A stretch of DNA of 10,647 nucleotides from an uncultured Bacteroidota bacterium (GTDB taxonomy: Bacteria; Bacteroidota; Bacteroidia; Chitinophagales; Chitinophagaceae), in assembly GCA_903835145.1 (NCBI GenBank), contig CAILMA010000235.1, positions 1-10,647 of the forward strand, in the 5' to 3' direction. Both the position numbers and the translations under genes were made by a program. This document shows, piece after piece, positions 6,680-10,647 of the stretch. Numbering within the stretch: the stretch's first letter is position 1; the number at the start of each line of letters is the position of its first letter. The notes below the pieces were generated by a model. That model ran no database searches and was not told the origin of the DNA. It saw nothing but the letters and a program-made list of their open reading frames with translations.

Positions 6680-7195
6680 ATGAATAAATCATTGTTATCC
6701 ATTGCTTTGGCACCTGCTTTCCTTAGTATACTGCTTTCTTCCTGTTCCAAGAACATCACCTGCAGCGATGGGGTTATCTCCATTTACCCGGTTGGGTTTA
6801 CCAGAACTGACTTTGATTCGGCACGGGTAGTGAGGTATAAGCAAAATAATGCTTTCGATATTGCTGTAGATAGTACTGCTATTGTTACGCTCACCAGCAG
6901 TGATAAAGACACAAGCAATTTAGCCATTTATGCTCAGAGTGTTGTTGATGGCATCCACCCCGCATTCCTGATACCGGGCTACGACTATAAGATAATTTTA
7001 CCTGCTGCTGGCAAGACCTATGCAATAACGAGCATCCTGCAAAACGGGAATAAGACGCAGTCCTATTCCAGCGGCCTGTTTGGTGGTGGCGATCTTGTAA
7101 CCTGCATCAACAAAATTGTTTCTTGCCAGGTTGATGGCAACCCGGTAACGACACCCTACACCACGCAAACCATGCCAGTGAACATAGTAAAATAG
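6680..7195 (+). CDS. Small predicted lipoprotein, 171 aa, behind a sigma-54 promoter
   Basis: MNKSLLSIALAPAFLSILLSSC is a lipoprotein signal with lipobox L-S-S-C and the acylated cysteine at residue 22. The mature part (CSKNITCSDG onward) is about 150 residues, probably beta-rich, with SIYPVGFTRTDFDSARVVRY near residues 34-53 and three further cysteines (28, 142, 149). It resembles short uncharacterised Bacteroidota lipoproteins; I assign no function. The frame is open upstream to an ATG at 6533, but that would bury the signal peptide and precede the sigma-54 promoter, so 6680 is the right start. The promoter implies control by an enhancer-binding protein. It is convergent with the WxxGxW gene. 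Confidence 0.85.
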   Translation: MNKSLLSIALAPAFLSILLSSCSKNITCSDGVISIYPVGFTRTDFDSARVVRYKQNNAFDIAVDSTAIVTLTSSDKDTSNLAIYAQSVVDGIHPAFLIPGYDYKIILPAAGKTYAITSILQNGNKTQSYSSGLFGGGDLVTCINKIVSCQVDGNPVTTPYTTQTMPVNIVK

Positions 7196-7266
7196 CATTT
7201 AGCTGATGTGTATAGTTGTTCTTTCTACCGATGGCAGGAGGATAGCTGTTGTTTTCCATGCCTCTT

Positions 7267-7326
7267 TACTTTTGTTGGGCGATTATTTTGCAGAATAGTG
7301 CAAATAAAAAAAGCGCACACTTTTTT
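7267..7326 (+). promoter_or_regulatory. Orphan -7 element and A/T-tract hairpin between convergent genes
   Basis: TACTTTTG at 7267-7274 is a perfect TAnnTTTG, but no gene follows on this strand. Downstream are a stem TTTGCA/TGCAAA around 7287-7304 and a symmetrical AAAAAAG (7307-7313) / CTTTTTT (7320-7326) hairpin that could terminate transcripts from both sides. A weak GG-N10-GC pair (7278-7291) is also present. Confidence 0.3.
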
Positions 7327-7359
7327 AAGGCATACGCTCGTATTTGTATATATCAGCTC

Positions 7360-7659
7360 TTATTTATTCCAGCCACCTTCGTGCCATCTGTGGCCTTGCC
7401 TTGAGTGGTCCCAATGACCCTCGTGGTAGCGGTAACCGGGTGCTGGCGGTGGTGCCCAATAGCCGCCCCTGTCTTCGTACTTGCCGTTTCTTTCACGCCA
7501 GTCTTCGTGCACCCATACGTGCTCCCTGCCTGGGGCATCGGTGCGAACAACTACACGAGGCACAGGCCGCACGTGCACGTAAATCTGCGCAGAAGCAGAA
7601 TAGGCACTTCCACACATTGCGATAGCAATAGCGAGTAGCAACTTTTGATTTCTTTTCAT
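7360..7659 (-). CDS. Secreted WxxGxW-repeat protein, 99 aa
   Basis: An SPI signal peptide (MKRNQKLLLAIAIAMCGSAYSASA, cut before Gln25) precedes a short mature protein. It is rich in Trp, His, Gly and Arg, with repeated aromatic-glycine units: HVWVHEDW, YEDRGGYW, RYHEGHW and RWHEGGW. This pattern fits the YXWGXW/WxxGxW repeat family of small envelope proteins, which have no established biochemical role. The frame also allows a start 6 codons earlier (7677), but the ATG at 7659-7657 gives a cleaner signal peptide, so I prefer it. It should be periplasmic or outer-membrane associated. It is divergent from the M19 dipeptidase gene, and the gap holds a possible operator. Confidence 0.85.
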   Translation of the reverse strand: MKRNQKLLLAIAIAMCGSAYSASAQIYVHVRPVPRVVVRTDAPGREHVWVHEDWRERNGKYEDRGGYWAPPPAPGYRYHEGHWDHSRQGHRWHEGGWNK

Positions 7660-7697
7660 GGGGAACAATTTTAACACCCGCTGCCGGCGGTACGGAG

Positions 7698-7780
7698 TGA
7701 TTAAATCATCACATCACAAAGGTGCGCCACCCTCTTGCATAAAGCATTACATGATCCACAATAGAATTTACATGATTCAC
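7698..7780. promoter_or_regulatory. Direct-repeat operator candidate in a divergent promoter region
   Basis: TTACATGATCCAC (7747-7759) and TTACATGATTCAC (7768-7780) differ at one base and are spaced 21 bp, two helical turns. Nearby TGATTAAATCA (7698-7708) is nearly palindromic and shares the TGATT core. They lie between divergent genes, so one regulator could serve both. Confidence 0.4.
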
Positions 7781-7841
7781 TGTTGGGTAAGATACAATAG
7801 GGCACTTTGACTGAGAAAGGTTAAATAAACCATCTAAAAAC

Positions 7842-7849
7842 TATCTTTA
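7842..7849 (+). promoter_or_regulatory. Possible -7 element of the M19 dipeptidase gene
   Basis: TATCTTTA has one mismatch (last base) to TAnnTTTG and lies about 30 bases before the ATG at 7880. No good -33 element is seen at the usual distance. Confidence 0.3.
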
Positions 7850-7879
7850 CTGCACCTGACACACTAAATCGGGATATCT

Positions 7880-8869
7880 ATGACTTTTCCTGTTGCTGAC
7901 CTCCATTGCGACCTGACTGGCTACCTGGATGGCAACGCTACCGCAAGCGCACGCAATACCGACGACATAGGCTGTGCACTACCTTGGCTGAACGCTGGCA
8001 ATGTAAAACTACAGGTGCTGGCTATATATACGGCAACAGGCGCGGGCAGCACACTTTCAGGCCTCAGGCAGGCACATATCATCAACCGCCTCCCTGCTCA
8101 GTACCCGGAACTGGTGAGGCCGGTGCAAACAATTGCTGACCTCGAAGACCTTGCGCTATCGCAACAAACAGGAATAGTCGCAGCTATAGAAAATGCTTCA
8201 GGCTTTTGCGGGGAAGATGAACCTATCGCCGAAGGCTTTGACCGGCTGGAACAAATAATAAATACTACAGGCCGTATATTATATATAGGACTGACCCACC
8301 ATGGCGAAAACAGATTTGGCGGCGGTAATATGACTACGGCGGGCCTGAAGGAAGATGGGAAAACGCTGCTGAACTACCTGAACGGACGAAAGATAACGCT
8401 CGATTTTGCCCATACAAGCGATGCCCTGGCCTACGATTTGCTGAACCACATAGACCGTTACAACCTCGATATTCCGGTCATTGCAAGCCACTCCAACTTC
8501 CGTGCTGTGTGGAACCACCTGCGCAACCTGCCCGATGATATAGCTACAGAACTGGTAAAGCGCGGCGGGCTCATAGGTATGAATTTTCTGCGTGCGTTTC
8601 TGCATAATGACAACCCCAATGCATTGTATGAGCACCTGGCTCATGGGCAACAACTTGGCGGGGCGCAAGCGCTTTGCCTTGGTGCCGACTACTTCTACAC
8701 CGGCCACCATCCCGACCAAAGCCGAAGGCCTTTTTACCACAAGGAGCACGAGAATGCCGGGTGCTACCCTGCCCTTATGCAGGAGTTGGTGCAGCGTACC
8801 TCTGCCGGATTCGCAGAAAATGTGAGTTACAATAATGTGATTAGTTTTATAAGAAGGGTTTGGGCATAG
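7880..8869 (+). CDS. Membrane dipeptidase / renal dipeptidase family (peptidase M19)
   Basis: The 329-aa protein is an M19-type TIM-barrel metallopeptidase. The family's binuclear zinc ligands are visible: His9 and Asp11 in DLHCD, Glu104 in AAIENASG, His178 in LDFAHTS and His204 in VIASHSNFR. Also conserved are LTHHGENRFGGG (138-149), HLRNLPDD (213-220) and the catalytic-type Asp270 in CLGADYF. M19 enzymes cleave dipeptides, often with a D-residue at the C-terminal side; the exact substrate here is unknown. There is no signal peptide (HxD begins at residue 9), so it should be cytoplasmic and could work in peptide or peptidoglycan-peptide salvage. It is somewhat shorter than the mammalian enzyme but looks complete. 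It stands alone: divergent from the WxxGxW gene, with prfB 240 bases downstream. Confidence 0.92.
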   Translation: MTFPVADLHCDLTGYLDGNATASARNTDDIGCALPWLNAGNVKLQVLAIYTATGAGSTLSGLRQAHIINRLPAQYPELVRPVQTIADLEDLALSQQTGIVAAIENASGFCGEDEPIAEGFDRLEQIINTTGRILYIGLTHHGENRFGGGNMTTAGLKEDGKTLLNYLNGRKITLDFAHTSDALAYDLLNHIDRYNLDIPVIASHSNFRAVWNHLRNLPDDIATELVKRGGLIGMNFLRAFLHNDNPNALYEHLAHGQQLGGAQALCLGADYFYTGHHPDQSRRPFYHKEHENAGCYPALMQELVQRTSAGFAENVSYNNVISFIRRVWA

Positions 8870-8933
8870 GTGTGCAGGAAATTCGTTCTGCGTTATTTTA
8901 CTTGTGCAATCCTTTTAATTTCTGTTCTTGACG

Positions 8934-8977
8934 GGCGTTGCAAACGCCATGCCGGTGCATACTCGTTACAAACGAGT
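8934..8977. repeat. Twin hairpins resembling a REP element
   Basis: Two perfect short hairpins stand 12 bases apart: GGCGTT (8934-8939) loop GCA AACGCC (8943-8948), and ACTCGTT (8961-8967) loop ACA AACGAGT (8971-8977). Their cores are near-identical (CGTTGCAAACG, CGTTACAAACG). No T-tract follows, so they are unlikely to be an intrinsic terminator. The pair layout is typical of REP elements mobilised by RAYT transposases. Confidence 0.5.
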
Positions 8978-9054
8978 ACGAGATGTGTCATTTTACCTGC
9001 GACGGTCCATTCAGTTATTTGTCGTTGTGGAAACCGATAAACCCACCGACTCCC

Positions 9055-9082
9055 TTGTTAAGCTTTTCAAATCCTATCTTTG
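9055..9082 (+). promoter_or_regulatory. Bacteroidota-type promoter of prfB
   Basis: TATCTTTG at 9075-9082 is a perfect TAnnTTTG, and TTG at 9055-9057 lies 17 bases upstream. The ATG is at 9110, giving a leader of about 20 nt. Confidence 0.6.
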
Positions 9083-9109
9083 CAGCCGCGCCGATGTGCG
9101 ATTTAAACA

Positions 9110-10198
9110 ATGACACAGGAACAACTTAAAGATATGCGGGAGCGGGTAAGTCACCTGCATCGCTTTTTGAGCATAGACGATAAACTTGCAAAGCTGGAAA
9201 ACGACAGACAAATGACGCTTTCTCCCGGCTTTTGGGACGATAATGCCCGCGCTACGGGAATACTAAAGGAAATAAAAATAGACAGCTACTGGGCAGAAAT
9301 GTATAATAAAGTGAATGCGCTGGTGGAAGACGCAGCAGTGCTTTTTGACTTTTGGAAAGAGAATGAAGCCACTGCGGAAGAAGTAGACGAGGCCTACCAG
9401 AAAGCGATCAAAGAAATTGACGTACTTGAATTTAAAAGTACGCTGGATAAGCCCGAAGATGCAATGCCGGCCATGCTGGTAATAAACAGCGGCGCCGGTG
9501 GAACTGAAAGCCAGGACTGGGCCGAAATGCTGCTGCGCATGTACCGCATGTATGGCGAAAAGCAGGGTTGGAAAATTAGTGAGGTGGATGTGCAATATGG
9601 CGATGGCGCAGGTATAAAACAGGCTACGCTGGAGTTTGATGGTGAGTTTGCCTACGGCCTACTGAAAGCAGAAAGCGGGGTGCACCGGCTGGTTCGTATC
9701 TCTCCGTTTGACAGCAACGCGCGCCGCCATACGTCGTTTGCCTCGGTGTTCGTTTATCCGCTTATTGATGATACGATTGATATTCAGGTGAGCCCTTCTG
9801 ATGTGGAGTGGGCGTTCTTCAGATCTGGTGGCTCAGGCGGGCAGAACGTAAACAAGGTAGAAACAGCGGTGCGCCTGAAGCACATACCTTCCGGCATAAT
9901 AGTTGAGTGCCAGATAGCACGCACCCAGGGTGAGAACCGCGAAAAAGCAATGACTATGCTGAAGAGCCGCCTTTATGAAGAAGAACTCAGAAAACGACAG
10001 GAAGTACTCAATGCAACGAACTCATCGAAAAAGAAAATAGAATGGGGCTCCCAGATACGCTCCTACGTTTTCCACCCTTATAAAATGATTAAAGACCACC
10101 GTACCGACTACGAAGTAGGCAATGTGGGCCCGGTAATGGATGGAGAGATAGACGACTTTATAAAGGCATATCTTATGAGTGAGAAGGAGGCAGGGTAA
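9110..10198 (+). CDS. prfB: Peptide chain release factor 2 (RF2), in one continuous frame
   Basis: RF2 recognises UGA and UAA stop codons and triggers release of the finished chain on the ribosome. The 362-aa protein is full length: an N-terminal coiled-coil domain 1 (about 1-110), the codon-recognition SPF tripeptide at 198-200 ([18 protein letters not shown]), the catalytic GGQ at 243-245 ([15 protein letters not shown]), and the C-terminal [10 protein letters not shown] block (311-320). SPF rather than PxT identifies RF2, not RF1. Many bacteria place an in-frame UGA (CUU UGA C) near codon 25 and need a +1 frameshift; here the matching stretch, HRFLSIDDK at residues 17-25, is read straight through as CGC TTT TTG AGC (9161-9172). 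The start ATG follows a good promoter and gives a normal N-terminus. It is probably monocistronic. Confidence 0.95.
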   Translation: MTQEQLKDMRERVSHLHRFLSIDDKLAKLENDRQMTLSPGFWDDNARATGILKEIKIDSYWAEMYNKVNALVEDAAVLFDFWKENEATAEEVDEAYQKAIKEIDVLEFKSTLDKPEDAMPAMLVINSGAGGTESQDWAEMLLRMYRMYGEKQGWKISEVDVQYGDGAGIKQATLEFDGEFAYGLLKAESGVHRLVRISPFDSNARRHTSFASVFVYPLIDDTIDIQVSPSDVEWAFFRSGGSGGQNVNKVETAVRLKHIPSGIIVECQIARTQGENREKAMTMLKSRLYEEELRKRQEVLNATNSSKKKIEWGSQIRSYVFHPYKMIKDHRTDYEVGNVGPVMDGEIDDFIKAYLMSEKEAG

Positions 10199-10324
10199 AC
10201 TGAAAACCGTTTCGGGTTTATAATGGTTGATAACACCCAGCTGGCATCAGGGGTGTACTATTACAACATTGTAGCAAATGGTGTAGTGTCGTAGGCGCAG
10301 AAAATGCTGGTGATAAAGAAGTAA
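10199..10324 (+). pseudogene. Relic of a type IX secretion C-terminal sorting domain
   Basis: Directly after the prfB stop, and in the same frame, the sequence reads TENRFGFIMVDNTQLASG, VYYYNIVANGVVS, TAG (10292-10294), AQKMLVIKK, TAA (10322-10324). This matches the end of T9SS type A sorting domains, which typically finish with 'LASGVYYYxIxxxGxxxxxQKMxVxK'. The domain directs Bacteroidota proteins across the outer membrane by the Por secretion system. Only the last 40 or so residues remain, the upstream body is gone and an amber stop splits them. It is a fossil of a secreted-protein gene and evidence that the lineage has T9SS. Confidence 0.75.
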
Positions 10325-10417
10325 CGATGGAGCAAGAACAATAATTTAAAAGCGGATTTCAAAGTCAATTTAACGGTGAAAATCAAGTGTTTTATTCAAC
10401 CGATTGCGTTTTTTTTG

Positions 10418-10425
10418 TAAATTTG
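10418..10425 (+). promoter_or_regulatory. -7 element before the truncated gene at 10430
   Basis: TAAATTTG is a perfect TAnnTTTG. It ends 4 bases before the GTG at 10430, so translation would start at or near the transcript's 5' end. A clear -33 is missing. Confidence 0.4.
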
Positions 10426-10429
10426 ATAA

Positions 10430-10627
10430 GTGAAAATAGAGGACATAAACTACCTTGATTTTGAAATTGATAAACGTACCCGGTCTATTGAAAATGCGGT
10501 AAGCGGTGATAGTTTTCAAACAGAAATAATACCATTTAGACAACTATTTTTGGCACAATATTTGCTATATAACTATCATGGCAAAAGCTGTTATTATATC
10601 TGTCAAAGAGACATCCGAGGAACTTAA
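10430..10627 (+). pseudogene. 5' stub of a conserved small Bacteroidota gene, apparently interrupted
   Basis: From GTG at 10430 the frame begins MKIEDINYLDFEIDKRTRSI then ENAVSGDSFQTEI (residues 21-33). From memory, this resembles the N-terminus of a Bacteroidota family with a 'EIDxLTNSIENxxSGDSFxTEV' start, whose members are much longer and acetyltransferase-like. After about residue 36 (base 10537) the resemblance stops and the frame runs on to 10627 with no family-like sequence, overlapping the start of a transposase-like gene in another frame. I therefore read it as the remnant of a gene cut by an insertion. The family memory is uncertain. A -7 element directly precedes the start. Confidence 0.45.
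10550..10566 (+). promoter_or_regulatory. Second consensus sigma-54 promoter
   Basis: TTGGCACAATATTTGCT fits the -24/-12 consensus, with GG (10552-10553) and GC (10564-10565) 10 bases apart. The predicted start is about 10577, next to the ATG at 10578, so the message would be almost leaderless. A TATTTTTG (10545-10552), matching TAnnTTTG, overlaps it. Confidence 0.5.
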
Positions 10628-10647
10628 AAAGCTTAAAAATAATTCGC
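10578..10647 (+). CDS. N-terminus of a possible IS630-like transposase (runs off the window)
   Basis: From ATG at 10578 the frame reads MAKAVIISVKETSEELKKL then KNNS and leaves the window after 23 codons. The 'xxIxIxESxEELxxL' pattern resembles the N-terminus of IS630-family or related helix-turn-helix transposases of Bacteroidota, but 23 residues cannot settle it. The break in the gene starting at 10430 would fit an IS left end near 10538. No terminal inverted repeat can be tested because the right end is outside. Confidence 0.4.
   Translation, partial: MAKAVIISVKETSEELKKLKNNS

Noticed and set aside
7278..7291. GG-N10-GC pair (TGGGCGATTATTTTGC)
   Set aside because: The -24 block lacks the CAC core and no gene follows; probably chance.
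7370..7390. Minus-strand TGGCACGAAGGTGGCT, a GG-N10-GC pair resembling a sigma-54 promoter
   Set aside because: It encodes the WHEGGW end of the WxxGxW protein, has a mismatch in the -12 TTGC, and points to no downstream gene.
8279..8749. 156-codon minus-strand ORF within the M19 dipeptidase gene
   Set aside because: It is a shadow frame; the plus-strand gene has all zinc-ligand motifs.

Overview
The window looks like a piece of a Bacteroidota chromosome, most like a Chitinophagaceae/Sphingobacteriia-type genome. The signs are Bacteroidota -7 promoter elements (TAnnTTTG) upstream of prfB and other genes, A-rich leaders instead of clear Shine-Dalgarno sites, two SPII lipoproteins with Bacteroidota-style signals, a relic of a type IX secretion C-terminal sorting domain, and protein families common in that phylum. 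Most of it is ordinary chromosome. The interesting material lies in the seams: decayed gene pieces, repeats, and two textbook sigma-54 promoters.

Layout. 1-717: the C-terminal half of a polysaccharide-deacetylase-family protein, whose upstream half is replaced by unrelated sequence at about base 96, followed by an intrinsic terminator. 718-1280: a non-coding, strongly G-over-C-skewed patchwork of repeated short words. 1281-2309 (-): a lipoprotein. 2575-4116 (+): the housekeeping YifB/ComM AAA+ ATPase. 4116-4147: a 16-bp tandem repeat on its stop codon. 4231-4972 (+): a HepT/MntA toxin-antitoxin pair with its own promoter. 5074-5229: a diverged, frameshifted copy of the yifB 3' end. yifB 3' end, TA cassette and second yifB 3' end together look like a cassette inserted at the end of yifB.

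5239-6395 (-): a DUF1801 protein, a broken GNAT acetyltransferase (5' truncated, internal amber stop) and a cupin. 6640-7195 (+): a consensus sigma-54 promoter and a small lipoprotein. 7360-7659 (-): a secreted WxxGxW-repeat protein. 7880-8869 (+): an M19 dipeptidase, with a direct-repeat operator candidate in the divergent gap. 8934-8977: twin hairpins resembling a REP element. 9110-10198 (+): prfB (RF2), readable without the usual programmed frameshift. 10199-10324: a T9SS sorting-domain fossil in the prfB frame. 10430 to the end: the 5' stub of a conserved small gene, apparently cut by an IS630-like element whose transposase start lies behind a second consensus sigma-54 promoter.

There is no large operon here. 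hepT-mntA is the only tight gene pair, and it forms a functional unit (HepT RNase neutralised by MntA AMPylation). I see no CRISPR array, tRNA or rRNA. The best candidates for something undescribed are the repeat-word patchwork, the yifB-3'-end/TA insertion and the sigma-54-driven elements.
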